Origin: Mumia sp. zg.B17
Lineage (GTDB): Bacteria > Actinomycetota > Actinomycetes > Propionibacteriales > Nocardioidaceae
Reading direction: 5' to 3'
Length of the DNA stretch: 64,000 nt
Assembly (NCBI RefSeq): GCF_019550915.1
Contig: NZ_JAHWCI010000004.1
Span: 1-64,000 of the forward strand
Each line of letters begins with the position of its first letter. Position 1 is the stretch's first letter. The notes beneath the pieces were generated by a model, which worked only from the letters and a program-made list of their open reading frames with translations, was not told where the DNA came from and did no database searches. The translations under genes were made by a program, and so were the position numbers. Positions 42,912 through 53,400 of this stretch are shown here, in pieces.

Positions 42912-44009
42912 TCAGATGTCGGTCGGCATCATCGCCGTGCCGCTCTTCATCCGCTCGCGGAAGCTGCCGGTCGGGAACTCCCGGTCCTTCAGCCTCTCCA
43001 TGAAGCCCCGCAACGTGCGCGTCCCGTACGCCGGCGCAACGTGGTCGACGACCGACCAGTACTTCGCGGCCTCGAGGTAGTAGGCCACCGGCGCGACCTT
43101 CTTGCTCATCTTGCCGATGCGCCGCAGCCGCGCGATCTTCTTGTCCCACGTCGTCATCGCCACGACATCCCACTGCGGCTCGCGGCCGGTGATGTCGAAC
43201 ATCATCTGCCCGGCGTCCTTGAGGGTCACCACGTTGTCCTCGACCCAGGGCCCACCGACGGGAAGGACGCGACCGTACGCGTCGGCCGCCAGCACCTGGT
43301 TGGTGATGAACTCCGCGAGGTCCTCGCGGGCGATCGGGTTGACCACGTTGTACTCGCCGTGGTCGAAGATCCGGTACGGCAGCCCGTTCTTGACGTCGCC
43401 GAACGTCATCGACAGATAGGGGTAGTACGCCGTCGGCCGGACGATGGTCCACGGCAGCGCCCCGTGGTGCTGCCCCATGAGCTCGCCCTCGACCTGCAGC
43501 TTGTAGACCTGCGGGATCAGCTCCGGCCTGTAGGCGCCGAAGTCGCTGACCTGGATGAACTGCTGCACCTCGTGGGCGACGGCGGCCTTGATGCCGTTGA
43601 CGACGGCCTGGTAGTCGACGAGCTCGCACTCCTCGGCGTCGTTCGGGCGGCGCCCGCTGAGCAGGGAGATGACGACGGCGGTCGGGGCCACCGCCACCGC
43701 GTTCACGACGTCGTCCAGACGCGTCGGGTCGCCGGCGACGACCTCGGCCTCAGCAAACTCGGCGTCGTCCTTCACCGACGCGTCACGCGCCAGCACCACC
43801 GGTCGGTAGCCCCGGCGAGCCAGCTCGGGCACCAGCGCCCGGCCGATGTAGCCCGTGCCCCCGAGCACCAGCACGCGTTCGCCGCTGCCCTGGCCGGCCG
43901 GACCGGTGACGTAGGTGTCGGACGACGTGGCGAGCAGTCGGGCTCGCAGGTCCTCGCTGTGCTGGAGGGCTGCGTCGGTATCGAGGGAGGTGATCGTGCT
44001 GTAGGCCAT
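42912..44009 (-). CDS. NAD(P)-binding protein, divinyl chlorophyllide 8-vinyl-reductase (BciA/DVR)-like
   Basis: 365-aa atypical SDR. The Rossmann motif is VLVLGGTGYIGRALVPEL near residue 35. The following landmarks line up with DVR/BciA from plants and green bacteria: FIQVSDFGAY, WTIVRPTAYYPYLS, NGLPYRIFDHGEYNVVNPIAREDLAEFI (in parts), VLPVGGPW and MMFDITGREPQW. That enzyme reduces the 8-vinyl group in (bacterio)chlorophyll synthesis. Nothing else here is photosynthetic, so the substrate is probably another NAD(P)H-reducible compound. The ATG at 44009 is chosen from the adjacent -10 box; the frame extends to 44114 without support. Confidence 0.8.
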   Translation of the reverse strand: MAYSTITSLDTDAALQHSEDLRARLLATSSDTYVTGPAGQGSGERVLVLGGTGYIGRALVPELARRGYRPVVLARDASVKDDAEFAEAEVVAGDPTRLDDVVNAVAVAPTAVVISLLSGRRPNDAEECELVDYQAVVNGIKAAVAHEVQQFIQVSDFGAYRPELIPQVYKLQVEGELMGQHHGALPWTIVRPTAYYPYLSMTFGDVKNGLPYRIFDHGEYNVVNPIAREDLAEFITNQVLAADAYGRVLPVGGPWVEDNVVTLKDAGQMMFDITGREPQWDVVAMTTWDKKIARLRRIGKMSKKVAPVAYYLEAAKYWSVVDHVAPAYGTRTLRGFMERLKDREFPTGSFRERMKSGTAMMPTDI

Positions 44010-44015
44010 AGGCGA

Positions 44016-44021
44016 ATCGTA
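44016..44021 (-). promoter_or_regulatory. -10 box of the BciA-like gene, probable leaderless transcript
   Basis: TACGAT (TANNNT on the minus strand), within the only strongly A+T-rich patch nearby (TAAGATATACGAT), ends 6 nt before the ATG at 44009. Transcription would begin at the start codon. Confidence 0.45.
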
Positions 44022-44115
44022 TATCTTATTGCGCCTCGCCGGGCCGGTTTCGTGGCCCTTTCCCACGCGTCCGAGCGGCCGGCCGGCCGGGAGGTGAGCG
44101 GCGGTGTGACGCATT

Positions 44116-44148
44116 TCACCTTACGGTGACCTTCATCCACTCTTCATC
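44116..44148 (+). promoter_or_regulatory. palindrome and direct repeats upstream of the M14 peptidase gene
   Basis: Palindrome TCACC-TTAC-GGTGA (44116-44129) followed by two CTTCATC copies whose starts are 11 bp apart (44131 and 44142). The 11-bp spacing recalls PhoP/PHO-box direct repeats of actinobacteria, but the match to GTTCACC is poor, so the identity of the regulator is open. The ATG is 23 nt downstream. Confidence 0.25.
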
Positions 44149-44171
44149 ACCAGAAGCAAGGACGTAGCCGC

Positions 44172-47100
44172 ATGAAGAGATCGTCGCCCCTGCGCCGGAA
44201 GGTCGCCGCCGTCACGCTCGCACTGACGGTTCCCGGCCTCATCGCCGCCACCACCACCGCACCGGTTGCCTTCGCCGAGCCGTCCACCCCCGGTCCCGAC
44301 AGCGCCGTCACCCTCGAGCGCCTCCCCGACGAGGTGCCGTCCGTCGTCGAGATCACCGTGCCCAGCGCGGCCAAGCTCGACCAGCTCGTCGCCACCGGCG
44401 TCGACCTCGACCACGGTGTCGAGCAGCGTCCCGACGGCCTCGAGGTCCGCGCCGTCGTCACGCCGAACGAGATCAAGACGTTGAAGAAGGCCGGCTTCGA
44501 CACCGGCGAGGTCCTCTACACCTCGGAGGACACCGAGGCAGCGCTCGCCGAGCGCGACGCGACGATCAACGCGGCGAAGGCGGAGAACGAGGCGTTCGCC
44601 GACGAGGCGACCCACCCTGACGTCTCCGACGTCAAGATCACCCGCGCGCAGTACTACACGGCGTTCGGCATCCCCGTCCTCTCGGTCGAGGCCAAGTGGG
44701 CCAACGGGCAGGACGCCACGGACGCGCTCACCGTCGAGCGCGACAGCGGCCCCGGCACGGCGTTCGGCAGCGGCGGCACCCAGACCATCAGCCGCTTCGT
44801 CGACGCCGACGTCTACCTCTATCACCGCGGCGCGAGCCCGACCACGGGCGCCGAGGCGCTGACCTCGCGGCCGGACCGGGTCCGGATCACCAGCCCGACC
44901 GGCGACGTGGCGATCGCCAAGGTCACCGACTGGCTGCCGACGGGCGACGAGGAGGACCCGTTCAAGGGTCCGGGCTACCAGCAGGACTTCGTCAGCTCCT
45001 ACCTCGACCCGACCCAGCTGTACGACCGCATCAAGCAGCTCGCGACGGACTACCCGGAGCTGGCCGAGATCGTCGAGCTGCCGTACAAGACCAACGGCTA
45101 CCGGCGTCTCGCGCAGTCCGTCATCCCCGCTGGCGGTGCCGCCGCGGACGACGACCGCCGCGTGGCGATCGACTCGAAGCAGTTCGGCTCCGAGGGCGGC
45201 AACGGGATCACCGTCACGGTCGTGCACCCGACGACGGCCGACCAGCCGCTGACCGTGACGGTCGCCGACAAGGCGATCACCGTCTCCTCGGCCACCGACG
45301 CCAGCGGTACGGCCACGAGCACGGCAGCTCAGGTCGCCGCGGCCATCAACGCCAGCACGGGCGCGAGCGCGCTCGTGTCGGCGTACACCTACCGCGGCAA
45401 CGCCGGTGCCGGTGTAGTGCCCGCAACGGCGGCGACGACGCTCACCGACGGGCTCAACGCCCCGGCGACCGTCGCACGTGCGCCACAGCAGGTCTATGCG
45501 ATCAAGATGGGCAAGGTGCGCGACGGGTCCAAGCCGGGTGTCTTCTTCTACGCCCAGGAGCACGCACGCGAGTGGGTCCCGCCCCTCGTCACGATCGAGA
45601 CCGCCGAACGGCTGCTGCGCAACTACGGCACCCATCCGGCGACCCGCGACCTCCTCGACAACCTGGAGATCTGGGTGCTCCCGTCGGTGAACCCCGACGG
45701 CGGCCACTACTCGTTCTACGACTTCAACTCGCAGCGCAAGAACCTCGTCAACTACTGCGACAAGACCGGCACCGCCGACGCGAACGCCCGCAACTCCTGG
45801 GGCGTGGACGTCAACCGCAACTACGACGAGTACAGCCTGTTCGACGGCTACTCCGGCGCCTCGCCGGTCTGCACCAGCGGGACGTTCGCCGGGCCGTCGG
45901 AGCTCAGCGAGCCGGAGTCGCGCAACGTCGACTGGGTCGCGGCACGGTCCAACATCCAGTGGTCGATGAACGTGCACAGCTCCGGCAACTACTTCATGTG
46001 GTCGCCGGCGGCGTACAAGGTGCCGGGGCGGATCACCGCACCGGAGCCCACGCTCGAGGAGGAGTCGCTCTTCCAGGGCGCCTCGTCGCGGATCCTCACC
46101 GCGATCAAGCGCCACCGCGGTCTGTCGGTGACTCCGGCGCGGACCGGGCGGGTCGTCGACACGCTCTACTCGGCGGCGGGCAACTCCGGTGACATGCTCT
46201 GGTACAAGTACGGCATCTACGCGTGGGACTTCGAGGTCGGCTCGACGTTCCAGCCGCCGTTCGAGGCCGAGACCCCGACCGGGCCGGGCGCGCACCAGGA
46301 GGCGATGGAGTTCTCCAACGGCCTGGTCGAGATGCTGCGCATCGCGCGGGACTACGACACCGACACGGTGCCGCCCGTCAGCGACGTGAAGGTCACCTCC
46401 AGCACCGTCGAGGGCAAGGTCAACGTGGAGTTCTCCACGAACGAGCCCGCGAGCATCTTCTACACGACCGACGGCACGGTGCCGAACCTGCGGTCGACGA
46501 TGTACGCGGCCGCCGGCCTGCGTGAAGGCGGCGAACGCCTCAAGGTCGACAAGGGCGCCGAGATCCGTTGGATCGCGGTGGACAGCCGCGGCAACGTGGA
46601 GCGCAACTTCGTGCCGGGCCGCGAGGGCAACTACCGGACCTGGATCGCCGAGGTCGGGTACGAGCCGCCGCTGCCCGCGTCGGCCACGTCGCTGACGCTC
46701 GACCGTACGACGGTCGTCGCCGGCAAGACCGGGGTCACCGCCTCGGTCCAGGTCACGACGCCCGGTGCCGGTGACCAGCCGACTCCGGAGGGGGTCGTCA
46801 CCGTGTACGTCGACGGTGAGGCGTCCGGATCGGCGGAGATCGACGCGCAGGGCCGCGCCACGGTCCCGCTCGCGGCGATCGCGACGCCGGGCAGCCACCT
46901 CGTGACGGCGACGTACGGCGGGAGTGCGGAGCTGGCGCCGAGCACGTCCTTGCCGGTCGTTCTCAGGGTGACGGCCGCGACGAGCGTGCCGGTCGCTGCG
47001 GCGACGCTGACGGTGAAGCCGACGCGCATCGCCGCCGGCAGGTCGACTGCCGTGGCGACGGTCGGGGTCCGGGTGACCGAGGACGGCCGGACGACGGCCG

Positions 47101-47573
47101 GCTCGGGGGCGGTCGACGTGCTCGTGGACGGCCGGCGGGTCGGCACGGGGACGCTGGACCGACAGGGCCGTACGAGCGTGAGGCTCGGCCCGTTCCGTAC
47201 GGCGGGGCCGCGGATCGTGACTGCTCGTTATCGCGGGACGGCCACCGTCGGTGCCACCACCGCGGGGCCGGTGGTGCTGAGGGTGACCAAGGCGAGGGCC
47301 ACGGTCGGGGTCAAAGTCACGCCGAAGCGCGTGACGACCTCGCGGCGCGCGAAGGTCGCGATCACGGTCAGGGCCAAGGGCGTGAACGCTCGCGGTACGG
47401 CGCTGGTCAAGGTCGGGACGCGGTCGTTCGCCGTCCGGGTGAACGCGAACGGCAAGGGGTCGGTGCGACTCCCCCGCCTGTCGCGAGGCACCAAGAAGGT
47501 GACCGTGCGCTATCTCGGCAACGCGAACCTCACCTCGGCGAAGAAGGTGGTGCGGATCCAGGTCCGGCGATGA
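44172..47573 (+). CDS. secreted M14 zinc carboxypeptidase with inserted domain and C-terminal Ig-like repeats
   Basis: 1133 aa with a Sec signal peptide (basic N-terminus, hydrophobic core, AFA/EP cleavage). An N-terminal propeptide-like region is followed by the M14 catalytic domain. Zinc ligands are H464 and E467 (QEHAREW) and His near 602 (NVHSSG); substrate Arg is in DVNRNYDEY and the catalytic Glu is in AWDFEVGS near 688. Between roughly residues 318 and 437 the catalytic domain is interrupted by a ~120-aa beta-rich insert (GNGITVTVVHPTTADQPLTV...). The C-terminus carries a chitobiase-like beta domain (FYTTDGTVPN) and Ig-like (Big_3) repeats. AAGGA lies 9 nt upstream of the ATG. It should cleave C-terminal residues from extracellular peptides. 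Confidence 0.88.
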   Translation: MKRSSPLRRKVAAVTLALTVPGLIAATTTAPVAFAEPSTPGPDSAVTLERLPDEVPSVVEITVPSAAKLDQLVATGVDLDHGVEQRPDGLEVRAVVTPNEIKTLKKAGFDTGEVLYTSEDTEAALAERDATINAAKAENEAFADEATHPDVSDVKITRAQYYTAFGIPVLSVEAKWANGQDATDALTVERDSGPGTAFGSGGTQTISRFVDADVYLYHRGASPTTGAEALTSRPDRVRITSPTGDVAIAKVTDWLPTGDEEDPFKGPGYQQDFVSSYLDPTQLYDRIKQLATDYPELAEIVELPYKTNGYRRLAQSVIPAGGAAADDDRRVAIDSKQFGSEGGNGITVTVVHPTTADQPLTVTVADKAITVSSATDASGTATSTAAQVAAAINASTGASALVSAYTYRGNAGAGVVPATAATTLTDGLNAPATVARAPQQVYAIKMGKVRDGSKPGVFFYAQEHAREWVPPLVTIETAERLLRNYGTHPATRDLLDNLEIWVLPSVNPDGGHYSFYDFNSQRKNLVNYCDKTGTADANARNSWGVDVNRNYDEYSLFDGYSGASPVCTSGTFAGPSELSEPESRNVDWVAARSNIQWSMNVHSSGNYFMWSPAAYKVPGRITAPEPTLEEESLFQGASSRILTAIKRHRGLSVTPARTGRVVDTLYSAAGNSGDMLWYKYGIYAWDFEVGSTFQPPFEAETPTGPGAHQEAMEFSNGLVEMLRIARDYDTDTVPPVSDVKVTSSTVEGKVNVEFSTNEPASIFYTTDGTVPNLRSTMYAAAGLREGGERLKVDKGAEIRWIAVDSRGNVERNFVPGREGNYRTWIAEVGYEPPLPASATSLTLDRTTVVAGKTGVTASVQVTTPGAGDQPTPEGVVTVYVDGEASGSAEIDAQGRATVPLAAIATPGSHLVTATYGGSAELAPSTSLPVVLRVTAATSVPVAAATLTVKPTRIAAGRSTAVATVGVRVTEDGRTTAGSGAVDVLVDGRRVGTGTLDRQGRTSVRLGPFRTAGPRIVTARYRGTATVGATTAGPVVLRVTKARATVGVKVTPKRVTTSRRAKVAITVRAKGVNARGTALVKVGTRSFAVRVNANGKGSVRLPRLSRGTKKVTVRYLGNANLTSAKKVVRIQVRR

Positions 47574-47594
47574 CCGTCTGAGAACGCACGGCGA

Positions 47595-47624
47595 GGGGCC
47601 GGTCGCCGGGAGGCGGTCGGCCCT
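47595..47624. terminator. hairpin between convergent M14 peptidase and helicase genes
   Basis: Outer stem GGGCCG (47596-47601) / CGGCCC (47618-47623) enclosing an inner GCC/GGC stem, 22 nt after the peptidase stop and 25 nt before the convergent helicase stop. No T run; probably bidirectional. Confidence 0.5.
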
Positions 47625-47648
47625 TCGTCGTTCGGCGGAGGCTCGCGG

Positions 47649-50312
47649 TCACTTCCCCGGCGTGTCGAGGTCCTGCGTCAGCAGCCGCTTGCGTTCGGTG
47701 GCCACGACCTCCCGCGCCAGCTCTCCCTCGGAGATGTCGAGGGCCTCCGGTGCGCTCTCCGCGGTGTCGCTGACCCGGGCGAAGTCGTCGAACAACCGCC
47801 GCTTCTCGGCGAGGATCTCGGTGATGCGGCGATCCACGCCGTCCTCCGACAGCAGCCGGTGGACCTGGACGGACTTCAGCTGCCCCATCCGGTGCGCACG
47901 CGCCACCGCCTGCGCCTCGGTCGTGGGCTTGAGCTGTGGCTCGCAGATGATGACGACCGAGGCTGCCTGGATGTTCAGGCCGACGCCGCCCGCGACGATC
48001 TGCGCGACCAGCACGGCACCGTTGCCGGCGGCGGCGAACTTGTCGACCATGTCCTGCCGCGCGGCCGCCGGCACCGAGCCCGTCAGCGGTCCGAAGACCG
48101 GGCCGGGGAGCTCGCGGGCGACCCGTGACAGCACCTCGCGGAAGTGTGAGAACACGATCACGCGCCGGTCGTTCGCCTCGGCCTCCTCGACGACGTCGAT
48201 CAGGCGTTCCATCTTCTGGCTGTCGCTCGCGAGCATCGCCGCCTGCCGCATCGCCATGAAGTTGCCCGCCACCACGGCCTCGCGGTACGCCCGCTCGTCG
48301 TCGTGGGTCATCGGCAGCCACTCGTCCACCTCGACCAGCCCGGGGAGCTCGTCGAGGACGTCCTCCTGGTTGCGCCGCAGGTACGCGGGCGCCACCTGGC
48401 GCCTGAACCGGTGCGGCGCGAGCCCGTGGACGTCGACGACGAGGTCCGGGCGGACGTAGCCGACGAGGTTGCGGAACTCCTCGACGCGGTTCTCCAGCGG
48501 CGTCCCAGTGAGCAGCACGGCACGTTCGGCGCGGTCGAGCAGCGCCGCCGTCCGCTGGGAGCGCTGCGCGGCTGGGTTCTTGATGTAGTGCGCCTCGTCG
48601 ACGACGACACAGCTGAGCGTGTCGACCTGGTCGAGGTACGGGTCAAGGCGACCGAGGGTCTCGTACGTCGTGACGGCGACGCCGCCGCGGCGTACCCATG
48701 CCTGGGCGGCACCCTCGCGGCTCGGCCCGTGGACGCGAAGTGCCCGCAACGTCGACTTGCTCGCGACCTCGCGGGTCCAGTTGGTCACGACGGCCGCGGG
48801 ACAGACGACGACGAAGTGCGTCTCCCCCGCGCTGTGCAGGTGCGCAAAGACCGCCAGCGCCTCGACGGTCTTGCCGAGGCCCATCTCGTCGCCGATGATC
48901 ACCTTGCGCTGCACCAGCGCGAACCGCGCCGCAAAGCTCTGGTAGCCGCGGAGCGAGGCGTTGAGCGCGTCGCCCTTGAGCTCGAGGGCGCGCACGGCCT
49001 CGATGATCTCGTCCGGGAGGTCACCGTGCGTCTTGGCGTCGTCCTCGACGAGGAACCCGAGCTCGGCGAGCATCGCGAAGTAGTCGGCCGGCCGTGCCAG
49101 GAAGTCGTCCCACGGGTCGTCGGTGACGCGCGGCCGCGCTGGACCGCGACCACCCGTCGCGATTATGGTCGCCCTTCGTACGACCTGGTCCGCGCCGGCG
49201 AGGAGGTCGACGACCTCGTGCCCTGCGACACGCAGCACGAGCACGTGGGTCACGTGACCGCGCACGGCGGAGGCCAGCGGCCTGAGCTCCTCGGTCCGTG
49301 CGAGGTCGGCGGTCGCGCCCCGGGTCGCGCGCGCGGCGTCCCAGCTCGCCAGGTGGTCGAGCAGGCGTGTCGTCTCGCCGTCGCGACTGGCCACATCGAT
49401 ACGTACCGGTGTCTCGTCGTACGTGATCTGCCAGAGGGTGCGGGCAGCGCCGACCATCTGCGTCGCCGTCGTCGGACCGAGTCCCGGGAGCGAGGCCAGC
49501 TCGCGGCCGGCGGCGAGGACCTGCGCGATGGTCGCGACCTGGGCGTCCCGCAGCGGACCGAGCCGAAGCCGGTCCCGCGTCGCGTCCTTGAGAGCGTCGA
49601 TCGGCATCTCCGCGAGCAGCCGGTCGACCGCGGCGACTCGTACGGCCTCGCCGGCCTCCTTCGCCGCGTCCCTGTACGACGACTCCGCGGCGACGGCGCG
49701 GGTGATCACGGCGACTGCCCCTGCGAGCGGGTGCAGCACCTCGCCGGGCACGATCTCCGGAGCGCGGCCGAGGTGCGCGAGGTCGTCGGCCAGGCCGAGC
49801 GAGGGCTCGAGGAGGTCGGACACGGTCATCCGCGTCCCGTCGTGCATGTCCGTCGAGCGTGCGAGGTGCTCGAGCCGTGACCCGAGACCGAGGGCGGAGC
49901 CCCAGGCGTGCAGTGATCTCAGGACGTCCGCGGACGCCGCCGCCTCCGCCTTGCGCTCGCGCCCGGTGAAGAAGCGCCGGGCCGAGACCAGGGGCGCGAC
50001 GTCGTGGGCCACGTGCAGCTGGTCGTCGAGGCGCCGCAGCATCGCGTGATCGGCGTCGGTGAGGGCCGGCAGGTTCGCACGGTGGGCGAGCAGCTCGAGC
50101 AGCCGAGCGTCGTCGCGCGTCAGCGGGATCGCCCGCCACGCGGGGCGTCCGTCGTACGCGACCGTGACGACGCGCGTACGGAGGTCGTCGATGTACGCGC
50201 GCACGTGCGCGTCGACGTCCTCGCGCCGGCGGGTGACGGTGTCGGCGGCTGCGGCCCACCGCTCGACGTCGCTCACGAGGGCGCGCAGCTGCTTGCGTTC
50301 GTCTCGGTTCAT
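47649..50312 (-). CDS. SNF2-family DEAD/DEAH helicase with helix-hairpin-helix N-terminal region
   Basis: 887-aa superfamily 2 translocase. The N-terminal ~430 residues are unusual for the family: mostly helical, with a HhH motif (LPGLGPTTATQMVG near 285) suggesting DNA binding. The helicase core has Walker A GDEMGLGKT near 475, motif II VVDEAHYIKN near 570, motif III LLTGTPLENR, and C-terminal lobe motifs GGVGLNIQAAS and ARAHRMGQ. The ATG has GAGAGG upstream. It is divergent from a second SNF2-like helicase gene, 135 bp apart. Such proteins remodel protein-DNA complexes; the paired arrangement suggests a joint DNA-surveillance or defence role (inference). Confidence 0.85.
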   Translation of the reverse strand: MNRDERKQLRALVSDVERWAAAADTVTRRREDVDAHVRAYIDDLRTRVVTVAYDGRPAWRAIPLTRDDARLLELLAHRANLPALTDADHAMLRRLDDQLHVAHDVAPLVSARRFFTGRERKAEAAASADVLRSLHAWGSALGLGSRLEHLARSTDMHDGTRMTVSDLLEPSLGLADDLAHLGRAPEIVPGEVLHPLAGAVAVITRAVAAESSYRDAAKEAGEAVRVAAVDRLLAEMPIDALKDATRDRLRLGPLRDAQVATIAQVLAAGRELASLPGLGPTTATQMVGAARTLWQITYDETPVRIDVASRDGETTRLLDHLASWDAARATRGATADLARTEELRPLASAVRGHVTHVLVLRVAGHEVVDLLAGADQVVRRATIIATGGRGPARPRVTDDPWDDFLARPADYFAMLAELGFLVEDDAKTHGDLPDEIIEAVRALELKGDALNASLRGYQSFAARFALVQRKVIIGDEMGLGKTVEALAVFAHLHSAGETHFVVVCPAAVVTNWTREVASKSTLRALRVHGPSREGAAQAWVRRGGVAVTTYETLGRLDPYLDQVDTLSCVVVDEAHYIKNPAAQRSQRTAALLDRAERAVLLTGTPLENRVEEFRNLVGYVRPDLVVDVHGLAPHRFRRQVAPAYLRRNQEDVLDELPGLVEVDEWLPMTHDDERAYREAVVAGNFMAMRQAAMLASDSQKMERLIDVVEEAEANDRRVIVFSHFREVLSRVARELPGPVFGPLTGSVPAAARQDMVDKFAAAGNGAVLVAQIVAGGVGLNIQAASVVIICEPQLKPTTEAQAVARAHRMGQLKSVQVHRLLSEDGVDRRITEILAEKRRLFDDFARVSDTAESAPEALDISEGELAREVVATERKRLLTQDLDTPGK

Positions 50313-50447
50313 GACCTCTCACGGCTCGTGCGTCGGCGGGTTCCCGACGCAAGGCTAGTGACGCGCGCGGACGGTCCGACGGCCCCGTTCGTGTCAGCGG
50401 TGCTGGCTAGAGTCAGGCGGCTGCCACTCTCGGGAAGGACATGGTCG

Positions 50448-53400
50448 TTGACGCTCGAAGAGGTCACCGCCGGCGTACGCCTCGCCGGTCTGGTGCCCGG
50501 TGAGGCAGTGCTCGTCCTCGCCGCGCAGTGGCACGGTGGTGACGCACTCGAGGTGACCTACAAGCTCGGCTCCGGCGGCCTCGCGCAGCGCGTGCTCTTC
50601 CGCGACGACGAGGCCACGCTCGGGTCCGCGGAGGCCGGGGGACGCCCGTTCGACGCGGCCGCCTCCGACTTCGCGATCGTCGCCGAGGCGCAGCGCATCA
50701 CGCTCGCCGGTCTCTTCGACCCGATGCTCGCGGTCGCCACCAGCGACGTGCAGCCGCTCCCCCACCAGATCCGTGCCGTGTACGGCGAGATGCTCCCGCG
50801 CACGCCGCTGCGCTTCCTGCTCGCCGACGACCCCGGCGCCGGTAAGACGATCATGGCGGGCCTCTACATCAAGGAGCTCCTGCTCCGTGACGACGTCAGG
50901 CGGTGCCTCATCGTGGTGCCGGGCGGGCTCGTCGAGCAGTGGCAGGACGAGCTGTTCCTCAAGTTCGGGTTGTGCTTCGACCTGCTCACGCCGCAGGCGG
51001 TCGACGCGTACGGCGCCGGCAACGTGTTCGAGCGGCACCCGCTGCTCATCGCACGGATGGACCACCTCGCGCGCAACGAGGGCCTCCAGCGCCAGCTGGT
51101 CGACACCGAGTGGGACCTCGTCGTCGTCGACGAGGCGCACAGGATGGGTGCCCGCTACTTCGGCGGCACGGTCCACAAGACCAAGCGGTTCCTCCTCGGC
51201 GAGCGCCTCGCACGCACGACGCGGCACTTCCTCCTCATGACGGCGACCCCGCACTCGGGTAAGGAGGAGGACTTCCAGCTCTTCCTGACGCTGCTCGACC
51301 GCGACCGGTTCGAGGGCAGGTTCCGCAAGGGCACCCACTCCGGCGACACCTCCGGCCTCATGCGGCGAATGGTCAAGGAGGACCTGCTCAGCTTCGAGGG
51401 CAAGCGACTCTTCCCCGAGCGGATCGCCGAGACCGTCCCGTACGCGCTGACGTCGCTCGAGCGCGACCTGTACGAGGACGTCACCGCTTACGTGCGCGAC
51501 GGGATGAACCGCGCCGACCGGCTCGAGGGCAAGCGCCGGACCACCGTCGGCTTCGCGCTCACGGTGCTGCAGCGGCGCCTCGCGTCGAGCTCCGAGGCGA
51601 TCTACCAGTCCCTCGTCCGCCGTACTGCGCGCCTCGAACGCCGCAAGGAGGAGATCCTCGCGGACGCGCTCGAGGCGGGGGTCGAGCTTGAGGTCGACGA
51701 CCTTCCGGACATCCCCGACGACGAGGAGTACGCGGCCGCCGAGCTCGAGGAGCTGGAGGACGAGCTGGTCGACGCCGCGACCGCGTCCCGCACCATCGTC
51801 GAGCTCGACGCCGAGCTGGTCGAGCTCGCCGGACTCACGCGGGCCGCACAGCAGGTGCGTGACGCCGACATCGACCGCAAGTGGAGCGAGCTGCGCACGA
51901 TCCTCGAGACCGAGACGCTCGCCACCGCGCCGGACGGACGTCCGCGCAAGCTCATCATCTTCACCGAGCACCGCGACACGCTCGCCTTCCTCGAACGCCG
52001 CATCACCGCGCTGTTCGGCAGACCGGACGCCGTCCTCGCCATCCACGGCGGCGTGCCGCGGTCGGAGCGACGGCGCATCACCGAGGAGTTCACGACCAAC
52101 AGCCGCGCCCAGATCCTCCTCGCGACCGACGCCGCCGGCGAGGGCCTGAACCTCCACGCCGCCCACCTGATGGTCAACTACGACCTCCCGTGGAACCCGA
52201 ACCGTCTCGAGCAGCGCTTCGGACGCATCCACCGCATCGGCCAGACGGAGGTCTGCCACCTCTGGAACCTCGTCGCCAGCAACACCCGGGAGGGCCAGGT
52301 CTTCCAGCGCCTCCTCGACAAGGTCGACGAGCAGCGCAAGGCGTACGGCGGCAAGGTCTTCGACGTCCTCGGCGCCGCCTTCGACGAGACACCGCTGCGC
52401 GATCTCCTGATGAACGCCATCCGGTACGGCGAGGATCCTGCGGTGCGCGCCAGCATGGAGGAGGTCATCGATCACCGCGTCGCCGACGGGATCGCGGAGA
52501 TCCTCGCGGAGCAGGCGCTCGCCGGCAACTCGCTCACGGAGGCCGACGTCGCGGCCATGCGACGGCAGATGGACGAAGCCCGGGCGCGCCGCCTCCAGCC
52601 GCACTACATCGAGCTGGCGTTCACCGCCGCGTTCACCCGCCTCGGCGGGCGCATCACGCGCCGGGAACCGGGCCGGTACGAGATCGCTCACGTGCCGGCG
52701 CAGGTCCGCAGCAGCGCGCACGGACCGATCTCGTCGCGCTACCACCGCGTCACGTTCGACCTCGCCTGCATGGAGGCGGACGGTCTCGAACGAGCAGACC
52801 TGCTGGCTCCCGGTCATCCACTCCACGACGCGGTGATGGCCGAGTCGATCACGTTGCTCAGCGGCTGTCTGGAGCGCGGGACGGTGCTCGTGTCGGCAAC
52901 GCTGGACCGACCCCAGCTGCTCGTCGGGGTCGTGGAGGAGATCGTCGACGGCACGGGCGGCTCTGTCGCGCGGCGGTTCGGATACGCCTACGTCGACGAG
53001 CTGGGCGTCGTGACGGGCGCCGGGCCGGCCCCGTACCTGGACTGCGTCGCCGCACCTCCGACGGCCGACACCTCGAGCGCGCGCCGCTGGCCGTGGCTCG
53101 TCGACGCCGAAGCCAAGGCGATGAGCTGGATCATCGCCCACCAGCTCCCCTCGTACCTCGCCGACGTGCAGCCCGCCCGGGCCCGTGACCTCGCCCGGGC
53201 GAGGATGCTGGTCAGTGGACGTCTCGAGAGCGAGTGTGAGCGGCTCGAGCGTGATGCCTTCCTGGCCGCGCAGAGCGAGAGCGTCGGCGAGAGGCCCGCG
53301 GAGTCGTCGGACAGTCTGCGCCGCAAGGCTCACGAGCTGCAGGCGAGACTCGAACGCCGCCTCGCCACCCTCGACAAGCAGGCCACGATGTCGACGAAGC

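Noticed and set aside
44133-46898. 921-aa minus-strand open frame
   Set aside because: Repetitive Arg/Val/Gly shadow of the M14 peptidase; no domain and no ribosome site.
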